From Oerskovia douganii (GTDB lineage: Bacteria > Actinomycetota > Actinomycetes > Actinomycetales > Cellulomonadaceae), in contig NZ_JACSPN010000032.1 in the NCBI RefSeq assembly GCF_015142735.1, positions 1 through 44,352 on the forward strand: a DNA stretch of 44,352 nt. Reading direction: 5' to 3'. Position numbers and translations under genes: made by a program. The notes under the pieces were generated by a model. That model saw only the letters and a program-made list of their open reading frames with translations. It had not been told where the DNA came from and searched no databases. Of this stretch, positions 7,801 through 15,708 are shown piece after piece; within the stretch, counting starts at the first letter, position 1, and every line of letters starts with the position of its first letter.

Positions 7801-10800
7801 GACGCTCGCCCGCACCGGGGAACACGACGTACAGCGTGAAGCTCTCGCCCGGGTCCGCCACGTCGACGCGCACGTCGGTGAAGGTCCCCAGGCCGGTCTC
7901 CGGGACGGAGGCCGTGGCGAGGAGCTCGCCGTCGGGAGCGTCACGACGCAGCTCGACGGTGCCCGCCTGGGCTGCCGAGACGCGCAGCGACAGGGCGCTG
8001 ATCTGGTGGAGGTTGAACGGGTCGTACGAGGACCAGGCCCCGTCCTTGCCCGTGATGACGGACCCGCCGCCCTCGACGTCCCGGCTCGGGAGCTGGGTCG
8101 TGCCCTGCGAGGACGTCTGGAACTCGGCCTCACGCTTCTTGCCGAAGACCAGGGTCGTGTCGGAGCCGGTCAGCGCGGGCACGTCGCCCTCGCCGCCGCC
8201 GTCGGTGTACCGGGCATCGAGCACGTAGAAGACGTTCATGTCCTCGCCGTGGCCACCGCCCAGGCCGGTCTCGACCGAGCCCGTGGTGCCGTGGAGCGGC
8301 TCGGACGGGTGCGCGTGCGCGTCGTGGCCCAGTGCGGGCTGGATGATGACGTTCTCGTCGACGATCGAGGCGTCCTCGGCGTCGGTGACCTCGACGTCCC
8401 AGTCGATCCGGTCGCCGAAGTCGAAGAACGACCCGGTCGGCGGCAGGTTGAAGTCGACCTCGGGGCGCGTGTTGCCGACCGTGATCGGGACCGTCGCGGT
8501 GCCGACCTTGCCCGACGGGTCGCTCACCGTGAGGCGGGCGTCGTAGACGCCGTTCGCGGTGTAGGTGTGCACCGGCTTGGCGTCGGTCGAGTCGGTCGTG
8601 CCGTCACCGTCGAAGTCCCACGCGTACGTGAGGGCCTCGTTCTCGGGATCCGTGCTCGCGGCACCGTCGAACGTGACGGTCAGCGGGGCCGTGCCCGAGT
8701 CGGGGGTGGCAGCCGGCTTGGCCACCGGTGAGCGCGATCCGGAGACGTAGTCGATGCGGTGCAGGCCCGAGTTCGGGTTGTCACGCCCGAACCCGCCGCC
8801 CCAGTCGAGCACGTAGAGCGCGCCCTCGGGGCCGAACGTCGAGTCGATCGGGGCGAGGAACTGCTCGTTCGACAGGAAGGGGTTGACCTTCTCGACGGCG
8901 GCGCCCTTCGGCGTCGTGTCCTTGAGGTCGATCGAGTACATCTTGTTGCGCGCCCACTCGTAGAAGAAGGGCTTGCCGTCGTAGTACTCGGGGAACTTGG
9001 TGTCCGACACGAGGTCGGCGTCGTAGCTGTAGAACGGACCACCCATGGGTGCGAGCCCGCCACCGGCGTTGATGACGCCGGGGGCAGAGGTGCGCTGGTA
9101 GCCGTAGTACATGTCCGCGGGCTGGGCCGCGGGGAGCTGCGTCAGACCCGTGTTCAGGATGGAGTCGTTGACCGGGGCGGCGCAGTCGAAGTTGGCGCCG
9201 ACCGTCACCGGGTTGGTGCGGTAGTCGACGTCGCGGAAGGGCTCGTTCTTGCCCATGCACAGGGGCCAGCCGAAGAAGCCCGGCTCCTGGATGAGGTTCC
9301 ACTCGGCGATGCCCGCGGGGCCGCGGTTCGCGAGGTTGTCCGAACCGTTGTCCGGGGAGTAGTCGGCCACGCCGAGGTTGCCCGTGGCGGGGTCGATCGT
9401 GAAGCGGAACGGGTTGCGGAAGCCCATGGCGTAGATCTCGGGCAGCGTCTTGTCGGTGCCCGGGGCGAACAGGTTGCCCTCGGGGATCGTGTACGTGCCG
9501 TCGGCCTCGGGGTGGATGCGGAGCACCTTGCCGCGCAGGTCGTTGGTGTTCGCCGACGTCGCGCGCGCGTCGTGCAGCCGGCCCGGGCGCTCGGAGATCG
9601 GGGCGTAGCCGCCCGAGGGCTCGGAGTGCGGGTTCACGTCGTCGCCCACGCCGATGTACAGGTCACCGGTGCGGTCGTCGAAGATCAGGCTGCCGCCCGT
9701 GTGGCCCGGCTCGTCGGGCAGGCGCCCGGCCGGGACCTCGATGAGGACCTTCTCCGAGGCCGGGTCGATCACGGTGCCGCCGGGACCGCCGTCGGTCACG
9801 GTGAAGCGCGAGATCCGGTTGAAGAAGTTCTCCGGGTTCGTGTCGTCGGCGCTGGCCGGCGAGTAGTACTGGTACAGGTACCCGTTGGTCGCGAAGTCCT
9901 TGTCGAGCGCGAGGCCCAGCAGGCCGTCCTCACCACCGGAGTACACGGGGATGGTGAGCGCGGTCGTGGTGTTCTGGGTGCGCGGGTCGTAGACGCGGAT
10001 CTGTCCGCGCACGAGCTCGGTGAAGAACACGCGGCCGTCGGGGGCGACGTCCATGCCGAACGGCGCGCTCGTGTTGGTGTCGAGCGCGACCTTCTCGAAC
10101 TGGCCCCAGTCGGTGCCGCCGCAGTCGCCGGCCACCTGGCCGGACGCCCACTGGACGCCGCCCACGATGTGCTGGACCAGGTCCGGCTCGCCCGTGAAGT
10201 GCGCACCGAAGTGACCCATGCCGGTCATCCAGGCGCGGCCTCCGTCATAGGGCTTGCACCACGAGATCGGGTGGTCGGCGCCCATCTTGTTGCCGCCCGC
10301 GTCGTACGTCGACTCGTCCATCGTGGCGAGCACGTGCGCGCTGCCGCGCACGTTGGCCGAGTAGTTGTACCACTCGTCGGCGCGGTTCCAGCGCTGGTCG
10401 AGGTGCGACGTCGAGGGGTGCACGCGGTCCTCGACGCGGACCGTGCCGGGCAGGCCCGGGCTGTTGCCCGTGGCCGCGTGACCGGGCATGAGCGCCCCGA
10501 TCATGTCGTCCCACCAGCCGTAGTTCCCGCGCATGTCGGTCGCGTTGTGGATCGCGACGATGCCGCCGCCGGCCTGCTGGTAGCGCTCGAGCGCGGCCTT
10601 CTGGTCCGCGTTCCACGGGTCGCCCGACGTCTGGAACATGACCAGGGCGTCGTACTCGGCGAGCCCGGCGTCGGTGAAGACCGAGGAGTCCTCGGTGTGG
10701 TCGGACGCGATCCCGACGTCGGCGAACGCGGCCTCGAGCACGGGCGTGCCCTGCGTGATCGCCTCCGAGTGCCGGAACTGGGTCGTCTTGGTGAAGATGA

Positions 10801-10939
10801 GGACCTTGCGGTCGTCACCGGGAGCATGTGGTCCGTCGTGGGCGGTGGCCATGGTCGCGGGCGCGAGAGTGAACGCCAGAGCTCCGATGGTCAGCGCCGC
10901 GACGGCTCTTCCCCGCAGGGGAAGTCGCGCAGCCTTCAT
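4862..10939 (-). CDS. Giant secreted ThuA / PQQ-sugar-dehydrogenase-like multidomain protein 1
   Basis: The product has 2025 aa. It carries a signal peptide (1-33), a ThuA/GATase-like domain (about 44-265) and a six-bladed glucose/sorbosone-dehydrogenase-type propeller (about 282-735). The propeller motifs PFGMDVAPDG, EDGLLGLALD, HTGGSLIFDD, LRGKVLRI, EIYAMGFRNPFR and EPGFFGWP are all visible. Next come PKD (738-822), a CBM6-like region (about 925-1060), an Ig-like domain (about 1063-1150), three concanavalin/DUF1349-like modules (about 1155-1335, 1355-1545, 1555-1755), Ig repeats, and a C-terminal domain with Cys near 1946 and at the end (AASCG). No LPXTG or transmembrane anchor is seen, so it is probably released or glycan-bound. 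The ATG at 10939 has GGAGG 8 nt upstream and starts a proper signal peptide. It lies last in module 1, behind importer and epimerase genes. Inferred role: extracellular sugar oxidation or processing; the cofactor is not proven. Confidence 0.85.
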   Translation of the reverse strand: MKAARLPLRGRAVAALTIGALAFTLAPATMATAHDGPHAPGDDRKVLIFTKTTQFRHSEAITQGTPVLEAAFADVGIASDHTEDSSVFTDAGLAEYDALVMFQTSGDPWNADQKAALERYQQAGGGIVAIHNATDMRGNYGWWDDMIGALMPGHAATGNSPGLPGTVRVEDRVHPSTSHLDQRWNRADEWYNYSANVRGSAHVLATMDESTYDAGGNKMGADHPISWCKPYDGGRAWMTGMGHFGAHFTGEPDLVQHIVGGVQWASGQVAGDCGGTDWGQFEKVALDTNTSAPFGMDVAPDGRVFFTELVRGQIRVYDPRTQNTTTALTIPVYSGGEDGLLGLALDKDFATNGYLYQYYSPASADDTNPENFFNRISRFTVTDGGPGGTVIDPASEKVLIEVPAGRLPDEPGHTGGSLIFDDRTGDLYIGVGDDVNPHSEPSGGYAPISERPGRLHDARATSANTNDLRGKVLRIHPEADGTYTIPEGNLFAPGTDKTLPEIYAMGFRNPFRFTIDPATGNLGVADYSPDNGSDNLANRGPAGIAEWNLIQEPGFFGWPLCMGKNEPFRDVDYRTNPVTVGANFDCAAPVNDSILNTGLTQLPAAQPADMYYGYQRTSAPGVINAGGGLAPMGGPFYSYDADLVSDTKFPEYYDGKPFFYEWARNKMYSIDLKDTTPKGAAVEKVNPFLSNEQFLAPIDSTFGPEGALYVLDWGGGFGRDNPNSGLHRIDYVSGSRSPVAKPAATPDSGTAPLTVTFDGAASTDPENEALTYAWDFDGDGTTDSTDAKPVHTYTANGVYDARLTVSDPSGKVGTATVPITVGNTRPEVDFNLPPTGSFFDFGDRIDWDVEVTDAEDASIVDENVIIQPALGHDAHAHPSEPLHGTTGSVETGLGGGHGEDMNVFYVLDARYTDGGGEGDVPALTGSDTTLVFGKKREAEFQTSSQGTTQLPSRDVEGGGSVITGKDGAWSSYDPFNLHQISALSLRVSAAQAGTVELRRDAPDGELLATASVPETGLGTFTDVRVDVADPGESFTLYVVFPGAGERRLNFIEAHGKGISATTRPEVVVTAPEAGVQLEQGEITVSAAATDAENTVTQVEFFVNGESIGTDTSAPYTTTWNATADNYYKLTAVATNDKGLTTKSRIVMAQVGDLFAGMKTFTNANGTFEQLSEGKYLVTSAGANMWQGTDEYSAIYKEAGADEKWSATVRINSQGNSNGSAKAGLIVRNDVTQPGKSPGYAALGIRPNGGFEWLRGNAAGQLVTSSAASSSSYPAWVRIERDGDLYTASWSKDGENFTQIGDPVSLPGAASVQDVGLFVTAHSSNQSAVEFQDFTFDDDPVDPTEPGTGTPPQCAAQKSDEFDAASLDTGRWTVVRTAPGKSITVADGKAVLPVVQGDINEAVPGPISYLGQPAPAGAWEIQTKVEVPLARHWQHAGLLVHVNDDEYTKFAFTKNQNGNRFLEFQTETGGARTWHGQTNVAASFPSSVYLKLTSTGTAITAAYSADGQTWTAIAGSAPVKANATFGVIAAGDTGTADSVALVDWFKVTPDSTDGPDGGTRVPSDEFEGTSLDGCRWNNVVRYDASKVEVAGGELRITTQPGDINNNNPVSPRNFVLQAAPEGDWVAETRFKAPLLHRWQYAGLMAYGDDDNYVKLDVVAKNQPGTPLNLGAELASEKNAASSGGNRQLEIADTTESGYWYLRMEKVGNTYQGWVSDGGVNWTSLGAPVTNDAALTSFGLVAIGPEQEVPVTVAFDWFHVTTGDEDTQAPVVTVAQDPAAGASGWNTGAVTVSATATDDVSQAPSIEVKVADGAWAPYTTGIELTTGGEHSLAFRATDEAGNVSQEVAHVVKIDATAPTVKAELSERTVTLAGADTGSGLARVEYRLADTPADEWLEYTEPFAVGDGAVEVSYRAVDVAGNVSEPLTLSVPAVEGGVTAEVVVRTQCTAGKALVNVRVVNTDDAPATIKVTTPFGTKTFTGVAPGKSAAQSFASRATSVEAGAATVVATIGDRTSTFTVDYAAASCG

Positions 10940-10979
10940 GTGTCTTGCCTCCAGGGCAGTCGGCACGTGGCGAGAGTCC

Positions 10980-11009
10980 GTGCCCCGCTCGTCGGTGAAC
11001 GGGGCCGCA
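10980..11009 (-). terminator. Possible hairpin between epimerase and ThuA gene 1
   Basis: GTGCCCCG can pair with CGGGGC-c-GCAC across a 12-nt loop in the 152-nt gap. It could be a partial terminator or a processing site. It is weak evidence for separate transcription of the giant gene. Confidence 0.3.
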
Positions 11010-11091
11010 CGTGCTGTGAAGAGATACGTCGTCCCACGGCGTGCCGGCGCCGTCGGTCCTGCGAAACGAGGTGGTGCAACCTACCGGTCGG

Positions 11092-11955
11092 TCAGCCGCG
11101 CATCAGTCCTTTCAGGAAGGCCAGGCCATCGACAGCGATGGCGTCCTGGGTGGGGGCGAGCGACCGCCAGATCGAGGCGGCCGTCGCGATGGTCGCGTTG
11201 TCGGCGGTGAACGACTCGATGCACAGGGAGCCGTCGTAGCCCACCCGGTCGAGCGCGCCGAGGAACGCGGGCCAGTCGAGGTGATCGCTGCCGGGGGCCC
11301 CGCGGTCGTTGCCGCAGACCTGCACGTGCGCGATGCGGTCCCCGGCGCGCGTCACCGCGGCGGCCAGGTCCGTCTCCTCGATGTTCATGTGGTAGATGTC
11401 GAGCATGAGCCCGATCCCCTCGGTCGGGAGGGGTGCGACGACCGCGAGCCCCTGGTCGACCGTGTTGACCAGGCTCGTCTCGTAGCGGTTCAGGGGTTCG
11501 AGACCGATCCGCACCCCCGCGGCCATGGCGTGGTCCACGACGGGCGCGAGGTGGTCGACGAGCTCGGCGTACGCGGCCTCGCGCTGGCCGGGGGTCAGCC
11601 GCCAGGTGCGCCCGACCGACGCGTACGCGGGGCCGCCGATCACCCGCGAACCGACCGTGTGCGCCAGGTCGACGACCTGGCGCAGGTAGTCCTGGGTCCG
11701 GCGGATCGTGCCGGCGTCGGCTGCGACGAGCTCGCGCCCGGGCCCCATGACGAGGGACACCGACGCCCCGAGGCCGTGGTCGTCGAGGACGCCTGCGGCC
11801 TGCTGCGGGTTCCAGTCGGCGACGTCCTCGACGGGCAGCTCGAGGACGTCGAACCCCCACCCGGCGACGCGCGGGGCGATCTCTCGCAGGGAGGCGTCGG
11901 TCAGGGGCGAGGTCCACACCCAGGTGTTGACCCCCAAGGGGCGTGTGCGGGCCAC
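11092..11955 (-). CDS. Sugar epimerase, D-tagatose/D-psicose 3-epimerase-like TIM barrel
   Basis: The product is a 287-aa xylose-isomerase-like TIM barrel. The four metal ligands of D-tagatose 3-epimerase-type enzymes appear in order: Glu153 (GLEPLNRYET), Asp186 (LDIYHMNIEE), His210 (HVQVCGNDR) and Glu247 (IESF). The NRYETSLVNT and YHMNIEE stretches are closest to the ketose 3-epimerase branch. It would epimerise a free keto-sugar at C3 in the cytoplasm with Mn2+ or a similar metal. The GTG at 11955 follows AAAGAGAG, and the upstream in-frame codons fall inside a hairpin. It lies between the lipoprotein and the giant ThuA gene, so it probably acts on the imported sugar. An activity on a 3-keto-glycoside cannot be excluded. 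Confidence 0.82.
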   Translation of the reverse strand: MARTRPLGVNTWVWTSPLTDASLREIAPRVAGWGFDVLELPVEDVADWNPQQAAGVLDDHGLGASVSLVMGPGRELVAADAGTIRRTQDYLRQVVDLAHTVGSRVIGGPAYASVGRTWRLTPGQREAAYAELVDHLAPVVDHAMAAGVRIGLEPLNRYETSLVNTVDQGLAVVAPLPTEGIGLMLDIYHMNIEETDLAAAVTRAGDRIAHVQVCGNDRGAPGSDHLDWPAFLGALDRVGYDGSLCIESFTADNATIATAASIWRSLAPTQDAIAVDGLAFLKGLMRG

Positions 11956-11991
11956 TGTGCTCTCTTTCGTCGGTGGGTGCGTCTGCAGGGA

Positions 11992-12044
11992 TGCCCGACG
12001 CCGGAGCTCGCCCTCGCGCGGAAGGCGGGCTCCGTCGTCGGGCA
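11992..12044 (-). terminator. Long hairpin between lipoprotein and epimerase genes (second of two)
   Basis: TGCCCGACG pairs with CGTCGGGCA, and inside it GGAGC/GCTCC and CGCC/GGCG continue the stem with small mismatches (about 18 bp). With the hairpin at 12072-12104 it forms a tandem. This could end most transcripts after the lipoprotein gene or protect its 3' end. Confidence 0.6.
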
Positions 12045-12071
12045 CCCGGCGGGCCGTGCCGACCTACCCAC

Positions 12072-12104
12072 GCCCGGCCCCTCGAGGAGAGCGAGGGACC
12101 GGGC
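12072..12104 (-). terminator. Terminator-like hairpin after sugar-binding lipoprotein 1
   Basis: GCCCGG-c-CCCTCG pairs with CGAGGG-a-CCGGGC around a 7-nt loop: 12 bp with one mismatch. It begins about 48 nt beyond the stop codon on the minus strand. Confidence 0.6.
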
Positions 12105-12151
12105 GGGGGGCCGGGGTCAGCGGCCGGGGGCCGTGAGGTGCGTCGACCGCG

Positions 12152-13375
12152 TCAGCGGTTCGTCCACGCCTCGGGGTAGCCGGGCAGGTCCTCGCCGCCG
12201 AACTTGGCGTAGTGCAGCGAGGGCATGTCCTTGTTGGCCTCGAGGTAGGCGTCCAGGTCCTCGCCCGTGATGGGCGACTGCGGGAGGACCCACTCGGCCG
12301 GGACCTGCTCGCCGTTCCAGATCTTCTGGGCCGCGAGGATCGGGGTGCGCCACTGGAAGTTGGAGTACACGGCACCCAGGGCCGTCATGTCCGTCTCCTG
12401 CCACTTGCGCATGAAGCTCAGCTCGTCCTCGCCCATGAAGACCGGGTAGGGCTTGCCGGCGTCCTCGAACGCCTCGACCGCCGCGACCGCGCCGTCGCCC
12501 GCGTCCATCCAGATGCCGTCGACGTCGCCGCGCTGCAGGTACTGCGTCACGATGTCCTTGATCTTGGCGCCGTCACCACCGGTGAACTCCTGGCCCACGA
12601 CCTCGATGTCGCTCTCCGAGAAGATCTTGTCGGCCGCGGCCCAACGGTTCTCGAGCACGTCGACGCCGGGCAGGATGCGCAGGGCCAGGACCTTGGAGCC
12701 CGGCTCGAGGTTCTCGACCAGGAACTCCGCGCCGTCGGCACCGTACGCGTAGCCGCCGATCGGGTGGATGTACGTGACCATGCAGTCGGAGTTGACGCCA
12801 CGGTCGAACACGATGACGGGCTTGCCGCTCTCGCACGCCGCCTCGACCGCGGGGGTCAGGGTCGCGGTCGTGGACGGCGAGATGATGATCGCGTCGCAGT
12901 CACCGGCCTCGACGAACGCCTGGATGTCGGAGATCTGCTTGTTGTCGTCGTCCGCCGCGTCGGAGACCCGGAACTCGGAGATCTCGCCCGACGTCTTGAG
13001 GACCTCGACCTGCTGCTGCATGGTGATGAACCCCGTGACGCGCCACGGGTTGGAGACCGACGCGTTGGAGAAGCAGAGCTTCTTGCCGCCCTCCTTCGCG
13101 TACTGCGCGGTGTCCACGTACTCGGGGTCGATGGCCTGCAGCCACGGCTGCTCGGCCGGTCCCTCGGGGACCGCGGTGCGCTGCGCGAGCTGGCGGTCGT
13201 AGTCGGCCTGCACGAACCACTCGCTGTTCGCACCGGACTCGCTCGCCTCCTCGCCCGCCTCGGCGGCGGTCTCGCCGCCCCCGGCGGGGGCGTCGGGCAC
13301 GTCGGTGCTGCACGCAGCGGTGAACAGCAGTGCCGCGGTCGCGGCTCCTGCCATGAGAACTCGAGAGCGTCGCAT
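12152..13375 (-). CDS. Sugar-binding lipoprotein of CUT2 ABC transporter 1
   Basis: The product has 407 aa. The N-terminus is a lipoprotein signal with lipobox LFTAAC (Cys22), so the protein is lipid-anchored outside the membrane. After an acidic, Gly-rich linker and a ~35-residue spacer, a periplasmic-binding-protein type 1 (Peripla_BP_4, RbsB-like) fold follows: KKLCFSNASVSNPW, ISDIQAFVEAGDCDAIIISP, GKPVIVFDRGVNSD, DGIWMDAGDGAVAAVEAF. It captures the substrate for the permeases encoded just upstream. The start at 13375 has AGGAGAAGG directly before it. It is longer than typical RbsB (about 300 aa) and differs clearly from the second lipoprotein, which suggests a different ligand. The ligand is probably a monosaccharide or a derivative. 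Confidence 0.88.
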   Translation of the reverse strand: MRRSRVLMAGAATAALLFTAACSTDVPDAPAGGGETAAEAGEEASESGANSEWFVQADYDRQLAQRTAVPEGPAEQPWLQAIDPEYVDTAQYAKEGGKKLCFSNASVSNPWRVTGFITMQQQVEVLKTSGEISEFRVSDAADDDNKQISDIQAFVEAGDCDAIIISPSTTATLTPAVEAACESGKPVIVFDRGVNSDCMVTYIHPIGGYAYGADGAEFLVENLEPGSKVLALRILPGVDVLENRWAAADKIFSESDIEVVGQEFTGGDGAKIKDIVTQYLQRGDVDGIWMDAGDGAVAAVEAFEDAGKPYPVFMGEDELSFMRKWQETDMTALGAVYSNFQWRTPILAAQKIWNGEQVPAEWVLPQSPITGEDLDAYLEANKDMPSLHYAKFGGEDLPGYPEAWTNR

Positions 13376-13480
13376 GTTCCTTCTCCTGTGATCGGAAGAC
13401 TTCGTTGTCCTGCCCGTCGCAACGGTGCGACGGTCTGTCGGGGACGGATCTGTGTGGCGTTCCGGGGGGTGGCCGGAGGA

Positions 13481-14590
13481 CTAGGGCGCTGCTGGCTGGG
13501 GCTCCTTGGGGACGGTGGGTTCGGGGACCCCTGCCGGGGTGGTCGGGGAGCTCGGGGCGCCCGGGGGCGCGGTCCTGGACCTGCGCGGCATCGCGGCGTA
13601 GGCCACGGCGGCGATGATGATCACGCCCTGGACGGCGGGGCGGATCGTGGACGGCAGGCTGAGCTGGTTGAAGAGGGTGAACAGGGCGTCGAGGGTCAGC
13701 GCGCCGGCCATGGCCGCGACGACCGACCCCCGGCCGCCGCCCAGGACGACGCCGCCCAGGACGACCGCGGTGATCGCCATGAACTCGAGGCCCTCGCCGA
13801 CCTGGGCCGTCACGCCCGCGTAGCCGCCGATGAGGATGCCCGCGACCGTGGCCATGAAGCCCGAGAACAGGAAGGCCCGCGTGCGCACCCACCAGACCGC
13901 GGTACCCGAGAACGCTGCCGCCACGTCGTTGTCACCGGTCGCGACGAGCGTGCGACCGAACGGGCGGCGCATGACGACCACCGCGACCACGCCGAGGACG
14001 ACCGTGATGAGCACCGCGTACGGGACCTGGAACTGGCCGGGCGTGTCGGGGAGCCCGCCACGACCCCACTGGCGGAAGCCCTCCGTCAGGGAGCCGGTCG
14101 GCGCCCCGCCGGTCCAGAGCCGGATCGCCCCGTACAGGACGAGCATCATGCCGAGCGTCGTGATGAACGACGGGACCTTGAGCAGCGTGACGATCAGGCC
14201 GTTGACGAGCCCGACGCCCAGGCCGAACAGGACCATGAGGCCGATCACGGGCCACGTCATGGACTCCTCGCCGTCGATGAGCTTGGCCGCGATCACGACC
14301 TGCGCCCCGACGAGCGAGCCGACCGAGAGGTCGAACTCCCCCGAGACGATGACGAAGTACTGCCCGATCGCCAGGACGATGAGCGGGGCCGCCTTCTTCA
14401 GGAAGGCCATGATCGACATGGGCTCGCCGAACGACGGGTTCATCACGAGGATCGCGACGAACACCACGATCAGCAGGGCGTAGACGGTCCAGGTGCTGCC
14501 GGACGTGACGCGCTGGACCCAGCGGGAGAACCCGCCCCGGGTCGGGGCCTGCGTGCCGCTCGGGCTGGTCGCGGGAGTGCTCGCGCTCAT
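13481..14590 (-). CDS. CUT2 sugar ABC transporter permease 1b
   Basis: The product is a 369-aa RbsC-like membrane permease. The family motif GQYFVIVSGEFDLSVGSLVG lies in the first third, with further predicted helices such as WPVIGLMVLFGLGVGLVNGLIV and VLITVVLGVVAVVVM. The conserved loop ITAVVLGGVVLGGGRGS is near the end. The C-terminal ~30 residues are Pro/Ala-rich. The ATG at 14590 overlaps the stop of permease 1a (ATGA), so translation is coupled. With the 1a partner it probably makes a heterodimeric channel; many CUT2 systems use one permease as a homodimer. Confidence 0.88.
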   Translation of the reverse strand: MSASTPATSPSGTQAPTRGGFSRWVQRVTSGSTWTVYALLIVVFVAILVMNPSFGEPMSIMAFLKKAAPLIVLAIGQYFVIVSGEFDLSVGSLVGAQVVIAAKLIDGEESMTWPVIGLMVLFGLGVGLVNGLIVTLLKVPSFITTLGMMLVLYGAIRLWTGGAPTGSLTEGFRQWGRGGLPDTPGQFQVPYAVLITVVLGVVAVVVMRRPFGRTLVATGDNDVAAAFSGTAVWWVRTRAFLFSGFMATVAGILIGGYAGVTAQVGEGLEFMAITAVVLGGVVLGGGRGSVVAAMAGALTLDALFTLFNQLSLPSTIRPAVQGVIIIAAVAYAAMPRRSRTAPPGAPSSPTTPAGVPEPTVPKEPQPAAP

Positions 14591-15708
14591 CGGGTGGCCT
14601 CCTTGCCGGTGGTGCTCGTGGGGCTCGCGGAGCCGGGGCCGCCGCCGTCCGGGCCCGAGCCCGGTCCGACGGACCTGCCCAGCGCCCGGAACCTCGCCCG
14701 GCTGCTGGCCGGGTCGATCTGACGGCGGGCGTACATGGCGACCGCGGCGATGATGATCGCGCCGCGCAGGACGTCCTTGAAGAACGGGCTGACGTCGAGC
14801 ACGTTGAACACCGTGTCGAGCGACGCGAGGATCAGGACGCCCGCGATCGTGCCGAGGATCGAGCCGCGTCCGCCCATGAGCAGGGTCCCGCCGAGGACCA
14901 CGGCCGCGATCGAGTTGAGGTCGTAGCCGTAGGTGTAGACCAGGGCGTTGCCCGTGCCGAACCGTGCCGCGATGAGGAGCCCGGCCACGCCCGCGCACAG
15001 CGAGCACAGGACGTGGGCCAGGATGATCGACCGGTCGGTGCGGATGCCCGAGAGCCGGGCGACGTCGATGTTCCCGCCGACCGCGAACATGTGGTAGCCG
15101 GGGCGGGTGCGGGTCAGCAGCACGACGCCGAGCACCATGACCACCGCGAGCACGATGACCGAGACCGGCACCGGGCCGATGCGGGTGTACCCGAAGCCCT
15201 GGAACGCCTTGGGGATCTCGCCCGAGGGGCCCTTGTACTGGGTGTCGAGGTAGCCCTTGATGATGAGGCCGACACCGAGCGTCGCGATGAACGAGTTGAC
15301 GCGGAGCTTCGAGATCACCAGACCGTTGACCAGGCCGACCCCCGCGGCCACCGCGAGCGCCGCGACGACGCCGAGCCAGATGCGCGACGGGTCGCCGGCC
15401 ATGGTCGTGGCGGCGACGAGCGAGGACCAGGCCACGACGTAGCCGACCGACAGGTCGAGCGACTTGCACAGGATCACGAACGTCTGCCCGATCGCGACGA
15501 AGCCCAGCAGGCTCGTCTGCGACAGCAGGTAGAACAGGTTCCCCTGGCTGAAGAAGCTGCCGCCCTGCGCCGCGACGAGCCCGGCCGAGACGGCCAGGAT
15601 GCCGACGAGCGCGAGGTAGACGATCCCCGTCGAGCCGAGCCGGCGCCGTCGGGGGCCCGACGTCACGCTCCCCGCACGGGGCGAAGCGGTGCTCACCGCG
15701 GTGCTCAT
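14587..15708 (-). CDS. CUT2 sugar ABC transporter permease 1a
   Basis: The product is a 373-aa RbsC-like permease. After an ~25-residue basic N-terminus come predicted helices IVYLALVGILAVSAGLVAA and LGFVAIGQTFVILCKSLDLSVG (family motif). The later ones include VPVSVIVLAVVMVLGVVLL and the loop SIAAVVLGGTLLMGGRGSILG. The C-terminal tail is Gly/Ser/Pro-rich. The start codon ATG at 15708 overlaps the ATPase stop (ATGA), and GGAG lies 4 nt upstream inside the ATPase gene. It acts with permease 1b, the RbsA-like ATPase and the lipoprotein. Confidence 0.88.
   Translation of the reverse strand: MSTAVSTASPRAGSVTSGPRRRRLGSTGIVYLALVGILAVSAGLVAAQGGSFFSQGNLFYLLSQTSLLGFVAIGQTFVILCKSLDLSVGYVVAWSSLVAATTMAGDPSRIWLGVVAALAVAAGVGLVNGLVISKLRVNSFIATLGVGLIIKGYLDTQYKGPSGEIPKAFQGFGYTRIGPVPVSVIVLAVVMVLGVVLLTRTRPGYHMFAVGGNIDVARLSGIRTDRSIILAHVLCSLCAGVAGLLIAARFGTGNALVYTYGYDLNSIAAVVLGGTLLMGGRGSILGTIAGVLILASLDTVFNVLDVSPFFKDVLRGAIIIAAVAMYARRQIDPASSRARFRALGRSVGPGSGPDGGGPGSASPTSTTGKEATR

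Noticed and set aside
3908-8731. Open frame of about 1600 codons on the plus strand, antisense to the 265-aa protein and giant gene 1
   Set aside because: It spans two unrelated minus-strand genes and the terminator between them and shows only low-complexity residues, so it is a GC shadow.
4862-10939. LPXTG or SLH cell-wall anchoring of the giant proteins
   Set aside because: Both end in AASCG with no sorting motif, hydrophobic helix or basic tail.
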